From Strigops habroptila (taxonomy: Eukaryota; Chordata; Aves; Psittaciformes; Psittacidae), in contig NC_044302.2 in assembly GCF_004027225.2 (NCBI RefSeq), positions 38,848,949 to 38,912,948 of the forward strand: 64,000 nucleotides of DNA, read 5' to 3'. The first letter of the stretch is position 1. Every line of letters starts with the position of its first letter. The notes below the pieces were generated by a model. That model had not been told where the DNA came from, ran no database searches, and saw only the letters and a program-made list of their open reading frames with translations. A program made the translations under genes and the position numbers. Positions 12,601 to 24,600 of this stretch are shown here, in pieces.

Positions 12601-15600
12601 AAATACTAGGCAATTATCTTATCAAATCCCATGAAAGCCATCCCGTACTAAGTTAAGTCCTATGAAGGACCTTTGAATAAATGTTTAATCCAAATTACTT
12701 CAGGATTAAAAGTGCAGGTATGTTTGCAACTGTGCTGCCTCTAAGGAATCATTAGAACAACAGAAATGTTTACAGAAGCAAAATGTCTTCAGATATTTAA
12801 AATCCCTACAATTTAAACACAACTCTTTTAAAACCAAACAAAACCAAAAACTCCTTCAAGTGTATGAGGAGGTGTCAAATCAATAGTAAAGAAAGACTTC
12901 CATGGTCCATTACTTTTTAAAACACCCCTTAGTCCTGAGGACATCTGGCCAACATTTTTTTTTTATTTGAGAGTAATTCCTGATAGAGTCATGAGAAAGC
13001 AAATTAGGACATTTTCAGACACTTTCAAAAGTGTAGAGCTGAAAAGCGATCCCATATTTTAAGATAATATGGTAGTGTCAGAAGGCACACTTATGGTCTT
13101 CCTTGAATCACAAATCAAAGTTTTGATGTTTTGGGTGTTTTAAATCATCTGATGGAAAGCAATCTTTGACAAAACAGCAGCACAGGTGATTGAAATATAA
13201 ACTTACAGGCTTTGCTTCTCTCTAAAGTAAGTAAACCAAAAGCTGATATACTGAGACTACTTATCTTTCCAGAAAAGTTTACTTTAACAGTAGCTGATGT
13301 ATCAATATGGGGACCAAACTAAGAAGAGTAAATTCCTGTTTAAGAGTTTAAACTCAGTTAACAGAGCAATACTGAACCAAAAGGTGTTTAAATGGATTTA
13401 TGCAGCCACTTTGTATTCAGAAGAAAATGACTCTTGCCATGGTATCTAGAGATACATTTATAGATGTCTATTGTGGCAGGATCACTTGCTAGGTAAGGTA
13501 TTGAATCTCTGCAAGAAAAACATTTATGCTAAATCAATATAGTAGCTTTAGGAATGACAGATATTCTGGCTAAAATTAAAAACAGGTATACATAAATGCT
13601 AGAGCAGTTTGAACAAAAGGTACAACTAGATTTCTGCATTAAAATATACTGTATAACTATTAATCAATTAAGAGCTCTGACACACTAAGTTCTTGTTTCA
13701 CTACCATATCCTAAAGTTCATGCAGCCACATGAAAATGTAGTTACCTTTTCTGTGGCAGACTAATGCTTCGACGCTGGCATGAAGTTTCCTAAGTTGCTG
13801 ATCCAGATTCTCAAATTGTTGCTGTTTTTCTTCAAACCACTGACAAAAGATGAAATAGTCAAGCATTACAAATTAGATTACTAACAACATTTCTGGTTTT
13901 AAAGAAGCAAATTAGCCAGGCACTGCCAGGGTGGTCAACTGATACAACTAAGAATTCAAGCCAATAAGCAAATTAATAACCCATTTTCTACTTCTACAGC
14001 TTTAAAATGCAATTGTTGAAGCTCATTAATTTGTCTCATTATTCAAGCCGAAAAATCAGCTCTTACTGCATCCGATTCATTCATCTTGATTGTCATTTTG
14101 TTGACAGCGTCGGCAGCCTTGTTCACCATCCTCAATATTCCTGCTCCACTCAGAGCCTGGGTGTTAACTGCTCTCGGCAGCTGGAATTGAATGACAAATA
14201 AGGGCAAACAGACTGGTTAAAAGGATGGAGGTTTAACTGGGCACAAGGGGGAAAGAAAAGGATATAGCGTTTTCTTTACTCCTATATGTTTCAATATAGT
14301 GGAATCTAATTTCTCAGATTTACTACTTTTACATTCTCAAGAGGAAAAGTTAAAAATACAAACTATTTACTTTTCTTCTACATCTTTACATTTAAATGGA
14401 ACAAATAACCCACTTGTCCAAAGTTGTTATCAACTAGCCAAAGGTCCTAACTAGCCACCTATACACTACAGAAAACGAACTGCCACTACAGGAACAGAAA
14501 AGCTTAGATTTACAACAAACTAGATGAAAGAAATTCTGTAAATCAGTTAACTGTAATGCAAGACTTGCACTGTGTGCTGATTATAAAAGGTTCATGTCTT
14601 TCTGCTTTTCAGTATAGGCCAGATTTTAAAACCTACCTCATGCATATCAAGAGAACTGGGTATTTGCTTAGGTACTTAGAAATCCTCAGGGATAACAAAT
14701 TTAATTGATATTATTATTCAGGCTAGTTTGAATATGCCATACAAGGTGGCCCCTATGTCAGACCATTTACCCTTCATGTGATGTTTTGTCTGTCAGCAGC
14801 ATTGACAAATCTGCCGTAAGTTAGCTATTGATGCTTTTGTCAGTAGTGAGGTCTTTGTGACTTATTAGTATAACTAAGATATTGACATTGGCCAAAAGAC
14901 AGCTCAGTATTACAGTGAATCCACTATGCACATTTATAAAGAGATATTATGTATCTTTAACAATATACTAAATGTTGTGAAAGGTGCCAGATTGATAGCA
15001 TGAGTGACTGGAGTTATCTATTCACAAAAAATCTAGCCTGGCCAGGAGCACTGCTAGCATTTTCACATTATCACGCCAACACACCTCAAGTTGGGCTCTT
15101 CGAGGCAAAAGACCTCCTTCCAAGCCATTTTAATTCTTGATCTTATGTAACAGTCAGTAACATCAATTATGGATTTTCACCATGTATAATGAGCTTCAGT
15201 TAGAACTGGACAGACGAACTTGTGTGAGGACAGCAATAGCAAATAGCCTTTGGACACTACCACTCTAGCTTTTCTCACAGGCAGAGGAACACCATTACCT
15301 AAGTAGCCTCTGCCATTCTGTCCCATGAAGGCTACAGTCCAATTCGATTGCATACAAATTTAGGGAATTAGGTCTTAATACAAAGAGAATATATTGCTTT
15401 GTAGGTTACCATATCTAGAAACAAACAGGAACTTAAGAGAACTTAAATACCTCAGAACTTTCCAAGAACTGTCTTAAATCTGGATCCTGCAACAAGGTTG
15501 GGTGTTTTACTGTTCGCTGTAGGTACCTATGATTTTAAAAATTAAAATATTAGATAACAAAACAGAGTTAATGAGCCTGACAGCATTGAAAAGTGTCCTT

Positions 15601-18600
15601 CATCTAAAGAACAGGTAAAATGCAGGGTAAAATGCAGCACACAACCTCCCTCATTATCTAATGGGGCTTGAATAGTCTTAAAATGTCATCTCTAAAGGGT
15701 CAGATGATAGTTCAGTCTCCATTACCCTTCATTTCTTTACCTCTCTGCTGATTCTTCAAACCATATTTATACATGTTTTTTGTTTAAAATTGGCTCTCAA
15801 ACTCCAGAAGTTCCAGAGCTTCGCACATTATCTGTTTCGATATACAATCTAAAACCTTTGACTTTACTGTTATATGGTCTACTGGTCTCATACGATGTGA
15901 TTGCATTACAGCAACAAGCATACTATAAAATTATACCAACATTGAAGCTGTATACTTGTGTAAGTTTTAATAGTTATTTTCTGAAGGCTTTACTAGTCGT
16001 GTCCACATGGCAAAATGATGCAGTGGATCAGCAGTGGATTTGCCCTTCCACGGCAAAGATACTTCAACAGTATTAGTGGTATACCAGTGCTGAGTGAAAG
16101 AGATCAACTATTTCTTATGCCAAAATTCAGCGAGTCTCCTCAATGTGCTCTAAGTTGTCAGAAGGCCATTTTACTTTCAGGTGACTGAAGGTCTCTTTCA
16201 CCTGTCTCACTGCCCAAGAGTTGATTTTCCATGCAACAGGTACACTGCTCATATGCCTTGATTCCTTAACCCTAAAATGCCTAAGTTAAAGTGATAAAAA
16301 AAGTTTTACTTACTGAATCTCTACAATCTTAATTTTAAGCACCAACCAGTTTGAAAGAGATAGCTATAATCCTCTCTATGAATAAGGCTGCGTTTCCCAT
16401 TATTAATTGGAATTACTCCATTTCTACACAAAAAATTGGCAGCTGCATACAGCCTCCAGAACTCATCTAATTACAGATGGCCCAGACCCCAATTACAGAG
16501 CCCACGCAATATATTACAAGTCATTCTGAGGCTAAACAAGTTTTAGATGCGTACATTACCTTTCTAGGGCTGCTCTTCTTTTCTCTACAAATTCAGTAGA
16601 TGAAGAATCTTCCTTGCCTACTTTAACCTTGGTCATGCCTTTGAAGAAAATGGCATCACACTGGTTTTACCACAAATCAATCATTAACATAAGTGATGTG
16701 ATTAGAAGACAAAGCTCACCCAAGCTTATGTATTTAAGTCAAATTACAATGAAAAACACTACACAAGAATAGAAAAAACATCAACACTGCATGCTGCATG
16801 GTTTTGTGGAATCAGCTCTGTGAAATATGCAGTTACGTGTAATATATTAGTTGTGACTAAGTTACACAAAACTAGTTGAATTTGCATTTATGAAGACAAT
16901 CTAAATGAAGATCAGAGTCTTACTGGTCACTCATGTTCAGAAGAAGAAAACAGTTACCCAAATAAAGCAGAATAGTAAAATAAATCTCAGGTTGTAAGCC
17001 TATTAAGTTTACTACCAATATTTTCATTCTATTATTTTTTAATTTCTAAACCTAAAAATTTCTAGTCAACTAAGGCAAACTAACCAGCTCTGAAAATTCC
17101 GAAGCATATGAACAACCATGAACTGAATGGAGAATAATATTAGTAGAATAAAATACAGGCAGCTTTACATCACTTCCTCTACCCAAATCGAGAGTGGCCA
17201 AAAAACTATGACAGGGGAGCCAGAGTTATTGATGTATCATGGTATGGGAAATACATTCAACCTCAGCAACACAAGAACTCAGAAACTGTCAGACTGAGGT
17301 CAGTGTTTTTCCTACTAAAGACCTAAACCCTGAAGAGATTAGGTACCTGAGTCCTATCAGAACCACCATGAAACATTGCACATTCATTTTATTTCCTAAA
17401 ACACAAGAGAGGTCTGTTATGATACAGTCCAAACATATTCCTGCTATGTTAGTTCTGTGCTTCTCCAGCTAAAAGTTCTAAGTCTGAGATTCTGAATATG
17501 TAGTCTGTGACCTGACAGGTCAACACTTCCCAAACTTGTTCATCTACTGATCTCACTGCTGGCTTTAGAAGTTTCACGCAGTAACCCACGAAGGGGACAA
17601 ACAGCATCCTTACAGGAAGAAGGAGGGATCCTTAACCTCTCAGTGAAGCCTTAGTTTTTCCCTTCTCTGTAACATCATGAAAATAAGTCTGATCGGCACT
17701 TTTTAGAGGTATAGTACACAATGTAAATGTAAGTCCTCAAATATATCTGTAAAATCAAGTATGTCTTTAAGTACAAGGATTAATGTATTGAGGTAAGGTA
17801 ATTCACATGCCTCATATTCTTGCATTAGATACTATTCATTAGTATTTCACTGCAGGAAGCATGAAATGCTGCAGTTTAATACAAAAGATCCTTCACATTT
17901 GATAGCAAGGAAAAAAACCTAATATGTAATAACCAAATGTCCAATGTGAGGAATTCCTGCCTTGTGATATTTACCCAGTTATTTCTAGGTATCATGTCAA
18001 GTTTATTTCTCTACTAATATAAGTCTATTTAAATGCAAGTGTGTCGTGGTTTGAGCCCAGCCGGTAACTTGGAACCACACAGCCGCTCGCTCACTCCCCT
18101 CCTTCTTCCTTCCTCTGCTCCTGGAGGGATGGGGAGAAGAATCAAAAGAATGTAACTCCCACGGGGTGAGACAAGAGGAGTCCAGTAACTAAGGTATAAT
18201 ACAAAACCACTACTGCTACCACCAATGATAATGATGATTAGTGAAATAATAACAAGGGGAGAGGATACAATTGCTCACCAATACCCATCCCGACCCGAGC
18301 AATGATCTCGCGTTCCGGGTAACTCCCCCTGGTTTATATACTGGGCATGACATGCCATGGTATGGAATACCCCTTTGGCTAATTTGGGTCAGGTGTGCTG
18401 TCTCTGCTTCCTCCCGGCTTCCCCTCCTCCCTGGCAAAGCATGAGACTGAGAAAGTCCTTGGTTGGAGTAAACATTACTTAGCAACAACTAAAAACATCA
18501 GTGTTATCAGCATTGTTCCCAGGCTGAAAGTCAAAACCACAGCACTGCACCAGCTACTAAGAAGGAGAAAAATGACTGCTGTAGCTGAACCCAAGACAGT

Positions 18601-21600
18601 ATCCACCCCTTATTCCATACCATTCACATTATGCTCAAATCCCACATCTCTCAACACACCATTGCCCCTGTCCCATATATACACATATATATACACCCAC
18701 ACCCACACACAAAGAGAAAGATATCATTCCCTAGTCCATGGACCAATCCCTATGAAATTGCTGAATTCATCCAGTCCATGATGTCAGGCTCCATCTCTTG
18801 TAATAGTCTTTCAGGGCAGGAGGGACGGTGTGTAGTGTCGGGGTGTTGCCTGCTGATGACACCACCAAACTCGTCTGGTCACTGCTGAGCTCGTCTGGTT
18901 TCCTCAAAATTCATTCTTTGTTGAGGTGATGATCGGAGGGAAGTCAGGGTCAGTTGCTGGCGACCTGAAGATATCTAGCCGGTGGGCTATAAAAGTGTTA
19001 TAGAGCAGGCAACAGCGTACAATTGAGTTCATTGGCTGTTTTCCCCCAAGATTAAATCCACTTGAAGTACACATTGGACTTCCCCATCTTCCCGCATTAC
19101 TCACCAAGTACCTCCAGGTCCCTGCGCAAAAGCAACGCCATGAGTGGGTTTGCCTTTACCTGAAGCAGGAATAACCCAGACTGTCTTCCCCAACAAATTC
19201 TTTATGTGCACCACAGGAACTTTATCCCTCTCTACAGTACGTAAAAGTTCTGATTGGGCTGGGCCAGCCCTGTTGGCAGATCCCCTCGTGTTGACCAACC
19301 AGGTGGCTTTTGGTAAATGTGTATCCCAGTGTTTGAAAGTCCCACCACCCATTGCTCTCAGCGTAGTTTTTAACAGCCCATTGTACCGTTCGATTTTCCC
19401 AGAGGCTGGTGCATGGTAGGGGATGTGCTATACCCCCTCAATGCCATGCTCTTTGGCCCAAGTGTCTATAAGGTTGTTCCGGAAATGAGTCCCATTGTCT
19501 GACTCAATTCTCTCTGGGGTGCTGTGTCACCACAAAACTTGTTTCTCAAGGCCCAGGATAGTGTTCCGGGCAGTAGCATGGGACACAGCGTATGTTTCCA
19601 GCCATCCGGTGGTTGCTTCCACCATGGTAAGCACATAGCGCTTGCCTTGGTGGATCGGTGGGAGTGTAATATAGTCAATCTGCCAGGCCTCCCCATACTT
19701 GTACTTGAGCCATCATTCTCCATACCAGAGAGGCTTTAACCGCTTGGCTTGCTTAATTGCAGCACGTTTCACATTCGTGAATAACCTGGGCAATAGTGTC
19801 CATCGTTAAGTCCACCCCGCGATCATGAGCCCATCTATACGTTGCATCTCTGCCTGGATGGCCTGAGGTATCATGGGCCCACCGGGATAAAAATAATTCA
19901 CCCTTATGGTGCCAATCCAAGTCCATCTGAGCCACTTCAATCTTAGCAGCTTTATCCACTTGCTGGTTGTTCTGGTGTTCCTCAGTGGCCTGACTCTTGG
20001 GTACATGAGCATCCACGTGGCGTACCTTCACCACCAGGTTCTGCACCCGAGCAGCGATATCTTGCCACAATGCAGCAGCCCAGATGGGTTTACTTCTGCG
20101 TTGCCAGTTGCTCTGTTTCCATTGCTGCAACCACCCCCACAGGGCATTTGCCACCATCCATGAGTCAGTATAGAGATAAAGTACTGGCCATTTTTCTCGT
20201 TCAGCAATGTCCAAGGCCAGCTGGATGGCTTTCACCTCTGCAAACTGACTTGATTCACCCTCTCCTTCAGCACTTTCTGCAACTTGTCACAGGGGACTCC
20301 ACACAGCTGCCTTCCATCTCCGATGCTTTCCCACAATACAGCAGGACCCATCAGTAAACAAGGCATATTGCTTTTCACTCTCTGACAGTTCATTATATGG
20401 TGGGGCCTCTTCAGCATGCGTCACCTCCTCTTCTGGTGACATCCCAAAATCTTTGACCTCTGGCCAGTCCATGATGACTTCTAGAATTCCTGGACGACTG
20501 GGATTTCCTATTCGAGCTCGTTGTGTAATTAGTGCGGCTCACTTACTCCATGTAGCATCAGTTGCATGATGTGTAGAGGAGACCCTGCCCTTGAACATCC
20601 AGCCCAGCACAGGCAACCGGGGTGCCAGGAGGAGCTGTGCTTCAGTTCCAATCACTTCTGAAGCAGCTCGAACCCCTTCATAGGCTGCCAGTATCTCTTT
20701 TTCAGTGGGAGGGTAGTTGGCCTCGGATCCTCTGTATCCCCGACTCCAAAAGCCAAGGGGTCGACCTCGAGCCTCCCCTGGAGCTTTCTGCCAGAGGCTC
20801 CAGGTAGGACCATTCTCCCCAGCTGCGGTATAGAGCACATTTTTCACATCTGGCCCGGCCCGGACTGGTCCAAGGGCTACTGCATGAACTATTTCTCGTT
20901 TAATTTGTTCAAAGGCTTGTTGTTGCTCAGGGCCCCATTTGAAATCATTCTTCTTCCGGGTCACGTGGTAGAGAGGGCTTACAATCAGACTGTAATTTGG
21001 GATGTGCATTCTCCAGAACCCCACAACACCTAAGAAAGCTTGTGTTTCTTTCTTGTTAGTTGGTGGAGACATTGCTGTTATCTTGTTGATCACATCTGTG
21101 GGGATCTGGCGACGTCCATCTTGCCATTTTATTCCCAAAAACTGAATCTCCTGTGCAGGTCTCTTGACCTTACTCCGTTTTATGGCAAAACTGGCCTTCA
21201 GCAGGGTTTGGATTATCTTCCTCCCTTTCTCAAAAACTTCTTCCGCTGTATCACCCCACACGATGATGTCATCAATGTATTGCAGGTGTTCTGGAGCTTG
21301 CCCCTGTTCCAGTGCAGTCTGGATCAATCCATGGCAGATGGTAGGGCTGTGTTTCCACCCCTGGGGCAGTCGGTTCCAAGTGTACTGGACGCCCCTCCAA
21401 GTGAAAGCAAACTGTGGCCTGCATTCTGCTGCCAAAGGGATTGAGAAAAACGCATTGGCAATGTCAATTGTGGCATACCACTTGGCTGCCTTTGACTCTG
21501 TATTGAAGTTCTAGCATGTCCGGTACAGCAGCACTCAATGGTGGTGTGACTTCATTCAGCCCACGATAGTCTACTGTTAGTCTCCACTCTCCATTAGACT

Positions 21601-24600
21601 TTTGCACTGGCCATATGGGGCTATTAAAGGGCGAGTGGGTCCTGGTGATCACTCCTTGGCTCTCCAGTCTACGGATCAGCTTATGGATGGGAATCAAGGA
21701 GTCTCGGTTGGTGCGATATTGCTGCCGGTGCACTGTTGTGATTGTGATTGGCACTTGTTGTTCTTCGACCTTCAGCAACCCCACAACAGAAGGATCCTCT
21801 GAGAGTCTGGGCAAGGTGGACAGCTGCTTAATTTCCTCTGTTTCCAAGGCAGTGATGCCAAAAGCCCATCTATACCCTTTTGGGTCTTTGAAGTACCCTC
21901 TCCTGAGTACTGCCAAGGATGCATGGAGCCCCTGGACCAGTCACAATGGGGTGCTTTTGCCACTTCCTCCCAGTCAGGCTGATCTCAGCTTCCAGCATAG
22001 TTAACGCTTGGGATCCTCCTGTCACTCCAGAAATAGAAATGGGTTTCACCCCTTGATACCTTGATGGCATCAGAGTACACTGTGCACCGGTATCTACTAG
22101 AGCCTTATACTTCTGTGGGACTGATGTGCCAGGCCATCTGATCCACACAGTCCAGTAAACCTGATTATCCCTCTCCTCCACCTGGCTGGAGGCAGGGCCC
22201 CTCTAATAGCGATCATAAAATTCTCCACTTATGTCTTGTAGAAAGGGATTAGTATTCCTTATCACAGGAGCTGGAGTAAAATCAGCTCTTCCACTCCATC
22301 TGGGAAACTGCTCACCAGAGACTGGAGCAGCAGCTTTCCTGGGAGGATCATCCTTGACCATTGATCTCCTCTTCAGTTCACGCACCCATTGCTCCAGAGC
22401 TGAAGTAGGTTTTCCATCCCACTTTCTCATGTCTTCTCCGTGATCCTGCAGGTAAAACCATAGGGTGGCCCGTGGCGTGTACCTCCTATATTTTCTTTCT
22501 CGAGCAGTAGGGCGCCTTCTGTTAATAGCTGAGACATGGGTTGGTACGCGTGGGGAGCTGGATAGATTGGATAAATCGTCTCTCAATTGTTTGAACTCCT
22601 GGGACAGTTTTTCCACAGCTGAAATGATGGAAGGGGTGAGATTGTCTTCGAACTCTCGGAGTTGATGAATCAGATAATCCACTGTTGGTGATATTCCGTC
22701 ATTCCAGGTCATTGATGCCAATGTGTGGGCATATGATGATGGTGCACTCCACGTAAGTTTCCGCCACATGGGTTGTGTACATTCGACTTCATCTGGATCT
22801 ATGGATGTGTTCCTGGCATCCGGCCTACGATAGATCATCTCTAGAATGGCTGATTCCCTCAGGGACTGGATGCTTCTCTCTATCGTGGTCCAGTTGGCTG
22901 AGCGACTCGTAATATCGCCCTTGTAGGGAAACCTTTCCTTCACAGCTGCCAGGAGCCGCCTCCAAAGACTGAGGGCTCGCTTCTCTCTTGCAATCGCTTT
23001 GTCAATTCCTCCTTCCTTAGCAAGTGATCCCAGCTGCTTGGCTTCCCTACCTTCTAGTTCGTGACCGTCGGCCCCGCTGTCCCAGCATCGGAGCAACCAG
23101 GTGACAATGTGCTCCCTTGGAAGACGGGTGAAATCTTTTCGCATATTCTGCAGCTCGGTTGAGGTTCGGGGTCCAGAAGTCGCCTCTTCTTCTTCTTCCT
23201 CTTCCTCTGATCCACGTAGTAGTAACTCTTGTTCAGATCCTGTTCCGTTTAGTAATGGCGTTGGGTCTTCATCTTTCTTCGCTTCACGGGTTGCTCTTTG
23301 TGCCTCTCATTTGCTTTTGCTTACAGGGGCAACAGACATTCTCATAAACTGGCCATTTGGTTTAGCTGCAGTGTTTGTCACTGTGGTTGGAATGGCTGCA
23401 CTGTCTGCCACTAGGATTGGAGTGGCTGCAGTGTCTGTTGCCGGGGTTTGAGTAGCTGCTGTGCTTGTCACTGGGGTTGGTGTAGCTGCTGTGCTTGGAG
23501 TAGCTGCGTTGTCTGTTGTGGTCAGGGTTTGAGTAGCTGCTGTGCTTGTCACTGGGGTTGATGTAGCTGCTGTACTTGGAGTAGCTGCGTTGTCTGTTGT
23601 GGTCAGGGTTTGAGTAGCTGCTGTGCTTGTAGTTGGAGTAGCTGCGTTGCCTGTTGCTTTGCCATCAGATCCAGAGACATTTTTTTCCCTCTGAAGGTGC
23701 TGGATAGTGTTGAGCAGGGCTCTGTAGGCATAGGCCAAGCCCCAGCACGTTGCCATGATTTGTCCCTCTCTGGTATAACCAGGATGACAGCACACCTCGT
23801 TTAAGTGTTTTACTAGTTTTTCCGGATGTTGCACTTGTTCAGTGGTGAAGTTCCAAAGCACTGGAGGGGCCCACTGGCCTAGATACTTGCCCATACTATC
23901 CCACACACGCTGCCACTCATGACTGTCCAGCCTCGGGGAAAATCTCTTGGTGGTCCTCCTATATCGTCGTCTAACCCTAGACCAGATTTGAACCCGATAC
24001 TGCTTAACTTTCAAGATCAGGCGAAATAGGGTGTTCCCAGGGCGTGATGGCCGTGGATAAAACACACTCCGTATGTGTGCCAACATGCTGAACCCCAGCA
24101 CAATCAGCAGGCAGGTCTCAAGGGTATTCAAAGGCCATCCAAAACCTTCAGAACTCTCAACTGCTTTGAAAATAGGCTGGTGGGGGAACGGGAGGTGTAA
24201 GGGAATGCCTCCTTCGTAGGTTGACCCCCGAGGAGAAAAAAAAAGATATGCAAATGCTAAAATATTTCATTATATACCTCCCAATGTATAGAGGTGATGG
24301 CCACGCTGGAAGCACAAACCAGACCAGTTTCATGATCAATGAGTCTATTGTATTACAAGTCATTACCACGAAGTACAGTGAAACAAGAACCTTAGCCCAG
24401 GCCCCCCAGCCGATAAACACTAAAACAGCAAATACTGGCTGTAAGTAAGGTACGACATGCTGAAACTCTGAGATCAAGCGCAACAAGTCTGAGAGCCAAA
24501 TAATCACCATTGTGACAAGTAGTAACAATGAATGCTTATCACAAATATGATTAGACACATTCTGGTCAGATCTGTCGTTATCTCAAGCCTTCGTGCCCCA

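Larger units (their letters stand above)
10767..16559 (-). other. SNX2 introns 11 to 7 with exons 11 to 8 between
   Basis: Introns 11 (998 nt), 10 (1,775), 9 (227), 8 (1,270) and 7 (1,033), all GT-AG. I see no repeats or further genes in them. Confidence 0.85.

Noticed and set aside
18395-18888. Plus-strand frames of 128 and 85 codons
   Set aside because: They are antisense shadows of the 3' LTR and a CA/TA repeat in the ERV tail.
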